Below are positions 7,718 to 14,531 of a DNA stretch of 49,564 nucleotides, in pieces; the first letter of the stretch is position 1, and the number at the start of each line of letters is the position of its first letter. Where the stretch lies: the NCBI GenBank assembly GCA_902797965.1, contig CADBUY010000014.1, positions 1-49,564 of the forward strand. Reading direction: 5' to 3'. The stretch comes from an uncultured bacterium. GTDB lineage: Bacteria > Cyanobacteriota > Vampirovibrionia > Gastranaerophilales > Gastranaerophilaceae. A program made the translations under genes and the position numbers. The notes under the pieces are model-generated. The model saw only the letters and a program-made list of their open reading frames with translations, ran no database searches and was not told the DNA's origin.

Positions 7718-8047
7718 TTATATTAACGCTACAAATCCTATACTTAATATAACACATAAAATTTGTATAATACTATAAAATTTTAACTTTTTATAAGTAA
7801 CAATTTTCCCGATTAAGAACGGAGAAAGTGCAAACAAAATAATCACCAGTTTGTTAATTAAGCCTGAAACAAATATTGCAAGAATAAATTCAAAGAATAC
7901 ATACAGCAATAAAAATATAGCTATACTTGAAACAAACGGAGAAAGTTTGCCTAAATCTTTGAATTTACCGAATGCTCTTATTGAAAAAAGTATCACAAAC
8001 AATATACCTGATATTGCAAATAATATTTTTAACAGGTTTAAGTACAT
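7718..8047 (-). CDS. Small membrane protein, about four transmembrane helices
   Basis: This 109-residue protein is almost entirely hydrophobic, with segments near residues 5-25, 38-60, 62-82 and 90-109. No family is recognised. Its start overlaps the end of the upstream hydrolase gene by 10 bases, and the next gene starts 7 bases after its stop, so translation is probably coupled in the cluster. Confidence 0.75.
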   Translation of the reverse strand: MYLNLLKILFAISGILFVILFSIRAFGKFKDLGKLSPFVSSIAIFLLLYVFFEFILAIFVSGLINKLVIILFALSPFLIGKIVTYKKLKFYSIIQILCVILSIGFVALI

Positions 8048-8871
8048 ACAAGCTCCTTTTCATCTTCTGCCGAAGCCATATGATTTGTAATAAATTCCAG
8101 CGCCTTGTTGAATACAAATTCTTTTTCGTTATCATAGAGAACCATGTGATAACTGTCATACAAAATAATCTTTTCTTTATCAGAAGATTTTATGTTTTCA
8201 TATACAACTTCTGCGGACTTAACACTTGTTAAATCATCTTCTTGAGAGTGGATTAAAAGAATTGGAATATTAAATTCTTTTAAATTTTTTCTTACAAAAG
8301 AAGATAATTTTAAAAGCTCGTAGAACCCTGTCATAGGAAAATCATTCATTCCCACACCGCCTTTTGCAAGAAGTTTTTTAATAACGCTTCTTGTTTTTTC
8401 GTTCTTAATTCCATGCGGTTCACATTCAGGATAGTTGTAATAATATCTTATGATTGTAGCTATTCCTACCGGAATCAGGCACTTGTACCAAGGTAACCTC
8501 CAGCCGTCTAAATACAGAGTTGTTGACAAAGATATTACACCCGACACCTGTTCTTTGTATTTTGCACCAACAGCAAGCGCAAGAACCGCTCCCATACATA
8601 AACCTGATACAAACACTTTTTCATATTTTGATTTTAAAAACTCAAAACGTTCATAAGCAAAATCAAGCCAGTCCTGATAAGTTACGGTATAAATATCTTC
8701 AAAATTATCACCATGACCGGGGATACAATCCGCATAAATATCATATCCGTTGTTGTATAAGAACTGACCGTATTTTTTTAACTCAAAAGGACTGCCGGTA
8801 AGCCCATGAAAAAGCAAGACTGCACCTTTTGGTTCTATATCTTCGTGAATTAATTCAAAATCTAATGACAT
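8038..8871 (-). CDS. Alpha/beta hydrolase, carboxylesterase/monoacylglycerol-lipase type, with Cys nucleophile
   Basis: This 277-residue protein has the alpha/beta hydrolase plan: LLFHGLTGSPFELK (oxyanion HG), IPGHGDN, the nucleophile elbow VFVSGLCMGAVLAL, acid ILLIHSQEDDLTS and base YDSYHMVLYD. It resembles esterase/lipase EstB- or YqiA-like enzymes that act on short esters or monoacylglycerols. The elbow is G-L-C-M-G, so the usual nucleophilic Ser is Cys (codon TGT); dienelactone hydrolases also use Cys here. No signal peptide. A start seven codons earlier (8892) is possible; neither start has a good Shine-Dalgarno. First gene of the 8871-6342 cluster. Confidence 0.82.
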   Translation of the reverse strand: MSLDFELIHEDIEPKGAVLLFHGLTGSPFELKKYGQFLYNNGYDIYADCIPGHGDNFEDIYTVTYQDWLDFAYERFEFLKSKYEKVFVSGLCMGAVLALAVGAKYKEQVSGVISLSTTLYLDGWRLPWYKCLIPVGIATIIRYYYNYPECEPHGIKNEKTRSVIKKLLAKGGVGMNDFPMTGFYELLKLSSFVRKNLKEFNIPILLIHSQEDDLTSVKSAEVVYENIKSSDKEKIILYDSYHMVLYDNEKEFVFNKALEFITNHMASAEDEKELVCT

Positions 8872-9241
8872 AACAATATTAATATAAAACAATCGTAAAC
8901 AAGCGTCAAATAGGTATTAATTAACATAAAATAATTTAACTTAAAATGTAAATTTTTCTTAACAATCCTTAGTGAAATTGTAAAAAATTGTATAATTAAA
9001 CAGGATACAGATTTGGGATAAGACTCAGTATACTAATATTTACTCTTATCAAACAACAAAGTACTATCACATATATTATTAAGGTAATTATATACAACCT
9101 TACAGTAGCTGCCATTCTATCGGTCACTCTGAAATTGTATCAGGGTTCTGCAAAAATCAGCTTCCGAAATAAGTTGAATAACCAATTAGAACTTTACTGT
9201 AGAACAGCTTATAAATACCTTATTTATTTAAAGGAGGGCTT
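8872..9241 (+). other. Gene-free leader region ahead of the DUF6291 gene
   Basis: No gene is seen here. A candidate plus-strand promoter TTAGTG-16-TATAAT (8969-8996) leaves a leader of about 240 bases before ATG 9242. The leader has several short self-complementary stretches but no riboswitch or 6S pattern I can name. Confidence 0.4.
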
Positions 9242-10000
9242 ATGCAAGATACATTTGTATTGTATGCAAATTATTATGACATTTTGAAAGATTGTTCTAA
9301 TGAAGATGTCGGATATATCTTTAGGGCAATACTTTCATACATCAAAACCGGCGAGGTAATAAAACTCCCTAAGCATTTAACTTTGGCTTTCGGTTTTGTA
9401 AAAAATCAACTTGATATTGATTCAGAAAAATACCGTAAAGCGGTTGAAGCAGGTAAAAAGGGAGGTCGTCCAAAAAAAGAGGAAGTTTTTAATGATGATA
9501 AACAAAACAATTCAGAAAACCTGCCTTTTAAATCGGAAACCACCCTTTGTAATCAAAAAACCACCCAAAAACCTAATGATAATGTCAATGATAATGTCAA
9601 TGTTAATGTTAATGATAATTCTCTCTCTCTTAATAACTCTGATGAAATTACGAGAGAAGAAAGAGAGATTTTAGAAAACTACATAGAAAAGCATAAACTA
9701 GCTAATAAAAGTGTAAAAGCTTATGCAAACAGGCTGATTGAGAATGGAGATTTCAGAGAGATTTTAGCTAAATCGAAAGATAATTCTCAAGAAAATTCTG
9801 CGATAAATCGACAGCAAAAAATCAAGTCCGAACTTGCATCAATAAAAGATAAACGCTCTTGTGCAAAAGTTTTATCCGCATATTTTATGAAAGGCGACCC
9901 GCCTGAAGAATTTTGTGAGGTAATGCAAAAATACAATCTGGAAACTTATGATGACATTGAGCAGTACGCAAGAGAGCTAAATAATACAGGTCAAGCGTAA
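9242..10000 (+). CDS. DUF6291-type phage replication-associated protein
   Basis: This 252-residue protein starts with the pattern of DUF6291 proteins common in prophages and plasmids: FVLYANYYDILKDCSNEDVGYIFRAILSYIKTG, then FGFVKNQLDIDSEKYRKAVEAGKKGGRPKK. A low-complexity linker follows (about residues 111-130, alternating N-D/V-N), encoded by tandem AATGAT/AATGTC/AATGTT hexamers at about 9573-9621. The C-terminal part is helical and charged. Such proteins often sit near phage replication initiators, but no other phage gene is adjacent, so this is a lone gene or remnant. It has an excellent AAAGGAGGG Shine-Dalgarno and a long leader. The role in DNA replication is inferred from family context only. 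Confidence 0.7.
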   Translation: MQDTFVLYANYYDILKDCSNEDVGYIFRAILSYIKTGEVIKLPKHLTLAFGFVKNQLDIDSEKYRKAVEAGKKGGRPKKEEVFNDDKQNNSENLPFKSETTLCNQKTTQKPNDNVNDNVNVNVNDNSLSLNNSDEITREEREILENYIEKHKLANKSVKAYANRLIENGDFREILAKSKDNSQENSAINRQQKIKSELASIKDKRSCAKVLSAYFMKGDPPEEFCEVMQKYNLETYDDIEQYARELNNTGQA

Positions 10001-10038
10001 CACCCAACCTGTATTATTGTAAACTTACTTTTTTGTAA

Positions 10039-11466
10039 CTACTTAGTCAGCTTTGCAAGCAGCTGGTCAATTAAATCAATTGCCATTTCAATCTCTGCAT
10101 CAGTGATATAAAGCTGAGGAACAAGAGTGATAATGTTCTTATAGAAACCGCCGTTATTAAGAACAAGACCGCATTTTTTGCCTTGGTAAGTTAAATTACC
10201 TTTCAGACCTTCTTCCTGCATAGCATCACAAAGTTCTCTGTTTGGTGTAATTCCGTCTTTCTGAGTTAATTCTATTCTCAAAGCGAAACCGATACCGCCG
10301 ACATCACCAACCTCTTTATACTTGCTCTTCAAGTAATTCAAACCGCGCATAAATAAAGCTGATTTTCTTTGGATTTCAGACTCAAGAAGTTTTTCCTGTT
10401 CTTCTACAATATTCATAACTTCATAAGCAGCTCTTACGCCGATTGGATTAGAACAGTATGTTGAGTGAGCAGAACCCGGAGTGAATACATCAGGAGCGAT
10501 ATATTTTTCCTTAGCCCAGAAACCTGCAAGCGGATTCATACCGTTAGTAATTGATTTAGCGAATGTCATTACATCAGGAACAATACCGTAGTTTTCGATT
10601 GCCCAAAGTTTACCGGTTCTGAACATACCCATTTGAACTTCGTCAATTACAAGCATAATACCGTGGTCATCAAGAACTTGTTTCATTTCTTTCCAGTACC
10701 ATTCAGGAGGATTGATATAACCGCCGGTACCCAAGATTGGCTCGCCGATAAATGCTTTATATTCACATTCTTTTGTCTTTGGATCATAAATTGTTTTGTA
10801 TTCAGACTCAAATTGTCTTGCAAATTGTTTTACACAGAAGTGGTTACAAGATTCACAATTCATGCCGTAAGGGCATCTGAAACAATATGGGAACGGAACA
10901 AAGTTTGCTCTGTCACCAAAGTGTCCGTATTTTTCTCTGTATCTGAAACTTGATGTAATACAAGTTGCAGCGATTGTTCTTCCGTGATATCCGCCCTCAA
11001 ATGCGAACATACCATTTCTTTTTGTATAATTTCTTACAACTTTGATTGCGTCTTCATTAGCCTGAGCGCCACCTACGTTAAAGTGCATTCTTCCTTTTGT
11101 ATGAAATCTTGCTTCAATCATTTTTTCCATTTTTTCGGATAATAATGATTTATACGGCTGCAAAAACTTAGGTGTTAATTGAGGCATTGTATTCATTTGG
11201 TCAATAACAGCATTTGTAATTCTTTGGTTTCTGTATCCAAAGTTAGCTGCTGAATACATCATTTGTAAATCAAGATAAGGAGTATCTTTAGCATCATACA
11301 TATATGAGCCTTCGCATCCTCTGAATACTTTCGGATCTTTTGAATAGTGAACAGTATCACCCCAAGAACTGTATTCAGCATCCAAATCTTTTACTTCTTT
11401 ATCAGATATCATATCCGTCTTTAAATCTGATTTTCTAATAATCTTTTCATTTTCCAAACAAATCAT
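10039..11466 (-). CDS. Class III PLP-dependent aminotransferase
   Basis: This 475-residue enzyme belongs to fold-type I class III aminotransferases (4-aminobutyrate/ornithine/putrescine type). Visible marks are FNVGGAQANEDAIKVVRNYT and GGYHGRTIAAT (PLP phosphate and ring contacts), LVIDEVQMGMFRTGKLWA with the Asp that binds the pyridine nitrogen, and FAKSITNGMNPLAG with the Schiff-base Lys. A Cys-rich insert (PYCFRCPYGMNCESCNHFC) is shared by a GABA-aminotransferase-like subgroup and might bind a metal. A GGAG Shine-Dalgarno precedes ATG 11466. It is divergent from a MarR-type regulator, which may control it. The exact substrate cannot be read from sequence. Confidence 0.88.
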   Translation of the reverse strand: MICLENEKIIRKSDLKTDMISDKEVKDLDAEYSSWGDTVHYSKDPKVFRGCEGSYMYDAKDTPYLDLQMMYSAANFGYRNQRITNAVIDQMNTMPQLTPKFLQPYKSLLSEKMEKMIEARFHTKGRMHFNVGGAQANEDAIKVVRNYTKRNGMFAFEGGYHGRTIAATCITSSFRYREKYGHFGDRANFVPFPYCFRCPYGMNCESCNHFCVKQFARQFESEYKTIYDPKTKECEYKAFIGEPILGTGGYINPPEWYWKEMKQVLDDHGIMLVIDEVQMGMFRTGKLWAIENYGIVPDVMTFAKSITNGMNPLAGFWAKEKYIAPDVFTPGSAHSTYCSNPIGVRAAYEVMNIVEEQEKLLESEIQRKSALFMRGLNYLKSKYKEVGDVGGIGFALRIELTQKDGITPNRELCDAMQEEGLKGNLTYQGKKCGLVLNNGGFYKNIITLVPQLYITDAEIEMAIDLIDQLLAKLTK

Positions 11467-11530
11467 TGTATAAATACTCCTTTATGATTTTGACGAATAC
11501 AAAGTTATCATATTAGAAATAAAAAATCAA

Positions 11531-11548
11531 TAGTCTATAATCAGACCA
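11531..11548. promoter_or_regulatory. Candidate MarR operator between divergent genes
   Basis: An inverted repeat TAGTCT-ATAATC-AGACCA lies midway between the aminotransferase start (11466, minus) and the MarR gene (11618, plus). Its size and symmetry suit a winged-helix dimer. Binding would affect both promoters; this is inference. Confidence 0.45.
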
Positions 11549-11617
11549 TTAACTTTTGTAACAATTTTTTCCATTATTAAATAAAAAAAAACATAATTTA
11601 TGGTATCATTTTTCATT

Positions 11618-12064
11618 ATGATAAAAGATTTTGTTATAAATGATAAGGTAAAATATTTAAATAATATGCTTTGCGAGATTGACAACCTTTATCAGATGCT
11701 TATTCAGAATAAAGGATTATCTGACAGCGAGTATGTTGTTTTGTTTTCTATTCTTGAACTTGGAGAGGGATGTCTGCAGAAAGATATCGCAAAAAACAGT
11801 TATATTAACAAAAAAACTATCAATTCAACAATCAAAAAATTAGAGAAAAATGGTATTATTGAGCTTCGCGCCGGTAAATATCCTAATATGCATATTTTTT
11901 TAACAGACTTTGGGAAAGATTATATTAAAGATAATGTTATTCCGATTGTAGAAATGGAAAACAGTATTATGGGCAGTGTTCCGGATTCTGATTTTGATAA
12001 TTTTGTTTCTACATATTCAAAATACAGCCAGATTTTTAAAGACGAAGTTGTAAATTTGAATTAA
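11618..12064 (+). CDS. MarR-family transcriptional regulator
   Basis: This 148-residue protein has the MarR layout: an N-terminal dimerisation helix, then LSDSEYVVLFSILELGEGCLQKDIAKNSYINKKTINSTIKKLEKNGIIELRAGKYPNMHIFLTDFGKDYI, a winged helix-turn-helix with the recognition helix INKKTINSTIKKL. C-terminal helices complete the dimer interface. It is probably a repressor of itself and of the divergent aminotransferase. ATG 11618 is preferred; an in-frame ATG at 11600 exists. Neither has a Shine-Dalgarno, and a TGG-TATCAT extended -10 (11601-11608) lies just upstream, so the mRNA may be nearly leaderless. Confidence 0.85.
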   Translation: MIKDFVINDKVKYLNNMLCEIDNLYQMLIQNKGLSDSEYVVLFSILELGEGCLQKDIAKNSYINKKTINSTIKKLEKNGIIELRAGKYPNMHIFLTDFGKDYIKDNVIPIVEMENSIMGSVPDSDFDNFVSTYSKYSQIFKDEVVNLN

Positions 12065-12204
12065 TCAGGATGAGTAATAGATAAATAGTTTTTGTCGGAT
12101 TGGTAAATCCGACCTACTAAAAGCTGCTATATTATCGTGAATTGTGAATCGTGAATCGACGTTTATATTTACGAGTCACGATTCACGCAGAAATAAACAT
12201 ATAT
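12065..12204. repeat. Cluster of short dispersed palindromes
   Basis: The hairpin GTCGGATT/AATCCGAC (12094-12113) belongs to a five-copy family (also 18148, 26500, 35341, 39213). It is followed by a TGAATCGTGAATCGACG...CGAGTCACGATTCACG inverted repeat (12133-12187), related to sequences at 5529-5578 and 26077-26105. It then runs into a TTTACCCC tandem array that overlaps the end of the next gene. Confidence 0.65.
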
Positions 12205-12876
12205 TTACCCCTTTACCCCTTTACCCCTTTGCCCTTTACACATAAAAAATTCAAATATATCTTTAAAACTTACATATTTGGTGTATTTAATATTCTTTGT
12301 CTGACAGAAAGCTGCAAGTCTTGATTTTGCAAACAACACATCTGCCTTATCAGCTACACAATAATCAGAAACTCCGTCACCTATGTAATATATTTTTTTA
12401 TATTTTTTTCTTAAATTATTTAAAATTGCACATTTGCATGTTCCTGCATTATTCACGCAATCAGGGTTGTCATTCGGGAAAGTGATTGTAAAATCATTTC
12501 CATTAAATTCTCCATGGTTAGAGATAATCTTTATATCATTCAATCCGTATTTTTTTAAAATTCCGTTGATAAAGTAATCAATACCATCACTTACGACATA
12601 AAAATCAATTTGTCTTTCTAGAATATAATCATAAAAATCTTTAAAATATTCATCTATGCTTAACGTTTCAATAAACTTTGCAATAAGCTCTTCCGACAAA
12701 TTCGGAATAAGTTTAAATTCTTCAATCAGACATTCTTTTGAGTCTATTTTTCCATCAGCCCAATTTTGTTCGATAGTCTGCCAGTCACCTTGAGCATACT
12801 GAGATATAAACGTATATAAACCGTCTTTTTTACTAATTGTTCCGTCAAAGTCACTTAGTATACAAAAATCTTTCAT
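12205..12876 (-). CDS. HAD phosphatase, MtnX-like
   Basis: This 223-residue protein is a haloacid-dehalogenase phosphatase. Motif I is ILSDFDGTISKKDG (both Asp present), motif II FYVVSDGIDY, and motif III/IV YYIGDGVSDYCVADKADVLFAK. The arrangement matches MtnX (2-hydroxy-3-keto-5-methylthiopentenyl-1-phosphate phosphatase) of methionine salvage and related phosphoserine-phosphatase-like proteins; no other salvage genes are nearby, so the substrate is open. The last eleven residues (CKGQRGKGVKG) and the stop codon are read from a CCCTTTACCCCTTTACC repeat array, so the natural C-terminus has been replaced or extended by repeat DNA. Confidence 0.8.
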   Translation of the reverse strand: MKDFCILSDFDGTISKKDGLYTFISQYAQGDWQTIEQNWADGKIDSKECLIEEFKLIPNLSEELIAKFIETLSIDEYFKDFYDYILERQIDFYVVSDGIDYFINGILKKYGLNDIKIISNHGEFNGNDFTITFPNDNPDCVNNAGTCKCAILNNLRKKYKKIYYIGDGVSDYCVADKADVLFAKSRLAAFCQTKNIKYTKYVSFKDIFEFFMCKGQRGKGVKG

Positions 12877-12936
12877 AGATAAAATATTATAATAAAAGAT
12901 TAATAAAATAAAATATTTTGGATAAAATTTATTTAT

Positions 12937-13038
12937 GCGGACGTAATTCAGTGGGGGGTAAAGGGGTAAATATGATTTAGCTTGATGCTAAAGGATGGAG
13001 TCAGTCTGCAAAGGGGTAAATGCAACCTTCCCAAGGTT
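12937..13038 (+). pseudogene. tRNA-Gly remnant interrupted by a GGGGTAAAT element
   Basis: Bases 12937-12954 (GCGGACGTAATTCAGTGG) equal the first 18 bases of the intact tRNA-Gly at 14262, and 13021-13038 (TGCAACCTTCCCAAGGTT) equal its anticodon arm. Between them are 66 bases that start and end with GGGGTAAA and hold a TTTAGC-ttgat-GCTAAA hairpin. Five tRNA bases (TAGAA) are missing at the junction, and the T arm and acceptor 3' strand are lost. It is a dead tRNA copy interrupted by a dispersed element. The flanking 12877-13200 holds no convincing gene. Confidence 0.8.
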
Positions 13039-13199
13039 TTAAGGGGTTCTATTTATATCTTTCATATCTTTCACAGACTTTACAAATCAAGCATTTTGCC
13101 AATTTAATATCTTTAACATATTTCACATTTTTCATAGATTTTACAAAAAAATGTTATAAAAATGTTATAAAAAATTCAAACGGAATTAAAGTCCTAAAG

Positions 13200-13227
13200 T
13201 TGCAAAAATAACAAAATATTGTATAAT
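13200..13227 (+). promoter_or_regulatory. Promoter of the DUF3800-associated RNA
   Basis: TTGCAA (13200-13205), a 16-base spacer and a perfect TATAAT (13222-13227) predict a start near 13234, exactly at the 5' end of the structured RNA described next. Confidence 0.7.
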
Positions 13228-13233
13228 ATAAAT

Positions 13234-13290
13234 ACGGGCTGGTCGTAAGATCTTGGTCCACCACGGCAGGAGTTATTCCTGCCTTTTATA
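13234..13290 (+). ncRNA. Structured RNA upstream of the DUF3800 gene
   Basis: Two hairpins are visible. The first is GGGCTGGTC, a GTAA tetraloop of GNRA type, then GATC, a two-base TT bulge and GGTCC, forming nine pairs. The second is GGCAGGA-gttat-TCCTGCC, a 7-bp stem followed by TTTTATATT, which may be a terminator or attenuator. The RNA starts about 6 bases after a perfect -10 box and ends 19 bases ahead of the DUF3800 start. Several DUF3800-associated RNA motifs have been described by comparative genomics (Weinberg and colleagues); I cannot say which class, if any, this matches. Confidence 0.65.
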
Positions 13291-13308
13291 TTATTTGAAG
13301 TTAAGAAA

Positions 13309-14139
13309 GTGAAGGAATTAAGTATTTTTATAGATGAATCAGGGAATTTTGGTAAATGTACCGAATCTGATTCTAATTATATTGTTTCCTTAGTCTTTCA
13401 TGAACAAGATAAGAGCTTGCGGAAAAATTAAAATTTTTCTCGCAATCTCCATAGAACGGTTTCAATGCGGGTTGTGTGCTATCCCGCACACGACCCGCAT
13501 TTCACACACTTTAGGTCGTGTTTGAAAAAGTTCGAAAAATTGTCACTTTTTCCGCACACTCATAAATCAATAAATGAACAAATTTCTTTGCTTGATGACT
13601 CTCTTGCAGAATTAGGTTTTAATAATCATACAATCCATACAGCACCACTAATCAGACGGGAAGAACCCTATGAAAATTGTGATATAAGTATAAGATACAA
13701 AATCTTTTATAAATTATTTAACTTTACAAGACATGTTAATATATCATACGCAACGCTTGTAGTTGATAAACATACATGTAAACAACAATTTGATATAACA
13801 AGGTTGTTGGCTAAACAATTATCTGATTTAATTAAAGAAAATTTAACCTATTTTACTAAATTTGATAAAATAATAGTGTATTATGACCACGGACAATATC
13901 AATTAAGTAATGTTCTTGTTGCAATATTTACATCTATGCTGCAAAATTGTTATTTTAAGAAAGTGCATCCATCAAAATATAAGTTGTTCCAAACTGCAGA
14001 CTTGTTATGTACTTTAACACTGCTAAAGGTAAAACTGAAACAAGGTCAAGAATTGACAAAATCCGAGAAATTATTTTTCGGTTCTGTTGGAAAATTAAAA
14101 AAGACATATCTTAAATATTTGGATAAAATTAAGTTTTAG
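13309..14139 (+). pseudogene. DUF3800 gene split by a MITE
   Basis: The N-terminal part, from GTG 13309, reads VKELSIFIDESGNFG, the acidic FIDESG signature of DUF3800 proteins (RNase H-like fold). It is stopped at 13429-13431 inside an inserted element. The rest (from 13566) reads INEQISLLDDSLAELGFNNHTIHTAPLIRREEPYE and ends with KYKLFQTADLLCTL, the conserved C-terminal QxADL motif. Removing the 149-bp element and one copy of the flanking ATAA gives an unbroken frame (...EQDKSINEQ...) of 225 residues. An apparent frame beginning at 13465 starts inside the element and is not a true gene start. DUF3800 function is unsettled; many members lie in defence or mobile contexts. Confidence 0.88.
13413..13561 (+). 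mobile_element. MITE copy 1 (149 bp) inserted in the DUF3800 gene
   Basis: The ends GAGCTTGCGGAAAAA and TTTTTCCGCACACTC are imperfect inverted repeats (13 of 15). It is flanked by ATAA on both sides (13409-13412 and 13562-13565), a 4-bp target duplication. The interior carries further palindromes, including TTCGAAAAATTGTC and a CGGGTTGTGTGC...GCACACGACCCG stem. No coding capacity is present, so an unknown transposase must have acted in trans. A second copy lies inverted at 17639-17770. Confidence 0.88.
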
Positions 14140-14224
14140 GGGTGATGGTAAGAATAAAATTCCTAATAGATTTTATTAAAATCATGTTGGAAAATGTTGG
14201 AAAAAATCTTAAATTAAGAATTTA

Positions 14225-14253
14225 TTTACCCCCTGAAATGTTTGTTGTACAAT
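14225..14253 (+). promoter_or_regulatory. Promoter of tRNA-Gly
   Basis: TTTACC, a 17-base spacer and TACAAT precede the mature tRNA 5' end by 8 bases. The -35 hexamer again lies in an ATTTACCCCC motif, as in the promoter at 1463-1496. Confidence 0.55.
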
Positions 14254-14261
14254 AATCATAT

Positions 14262-14333
14262 GCGGACGTAATTCAGTGGTAGAATGCAACCTTCCCAAGG
14301 TTGACGTCGAGGGTTCGAGCCCCTTCGTCCGCT
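14262..14333 (+). tRNA. tRNA-Gly (anticodon CCC)
   Basis: A complete cloverleaf is readable: acceptor GCGGACG/CGTCCGC, D arm with TTCAGTGGTAGAA, anticodon arm CAACC-TTCCCAA-GGTTG with CCC at the anticodon, T arm GAGGG-TTCGAGC-CCCTT, and discriminator T. CCA is not encoded. It reads GGG codons. A broken copy lies 1.2 kb upstream, and its 3' end is partly duplicated at about 14503-14515. Confidence 0.95.
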
Positions 14334-14515
14334 TTTGTAATTTGAAAAAAGAACAGGTAGAGGGCGAGAACCACCAAACGAAGTTTGGTCAGGGTTCGAG
14401 CGACTTGTGAGCAGAGTGCGGAGTCCTTTTGACGGAAGTGCGACTAGCACAGGAGGCAAAAGACGGAGACACGTTTAACGCGAACAAGTCAAGAGGGGAC
14501 TTCGTCCGCTTTGAT
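14334..14515 (+). repeat. tRNA-associated modular repeat downstream of tRNA-Gly
   Basis: This stretch contains GGGTTCGAG, then a palindromic module with outer stem GACTTGT (14402-14408) and ACAAGTC (14484-14490), inner words GAGCAGAG and CGTTTAACGCGA, and ends with CTTCGTCCGCTTT, a second copy of the tRNA-Gly 3' end. The same module order occurs after tRNA-Asp (49330-49430, minus), at 48125-48290 (minus) and inside R1 and R3. It has no convincing reading frame. Confidence 0.75.
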
Positions 14516-14531
14516 AATTCAAGGAGTATAA

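Noticed and set aside
8997..9241. A riboswitch or 6S-like RNA in the long leader
   Set aside because: Only short local pairings are visible and no known aptamer core can be matched by eye.
12205..12240. TTTACCCC array as telomere-like or origin repeat
   Set aside because: Only three units in tandem and the word occurs singly elsewhere; no dnaA or initiator gene is near.
13020..13211. A 63-residue frame starting in the tRNA-Gly remnant
   Set aside because: Starts in the anticodon-arm copy, lacks a ribosome site and is low in complexity (Phe/Leu/Lys-rich).
13465..14139. A 224-residue frame as an independent gene
   Set aside because: Its first residues (up to about HTHK) are encoded by the MITE; the true protein starts at 13309 and is interrupted.
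14256..14459. A 67-residue minus-strand frame
   Set aside because: It is antisense to tRNA-Gly and the downstream repeat.
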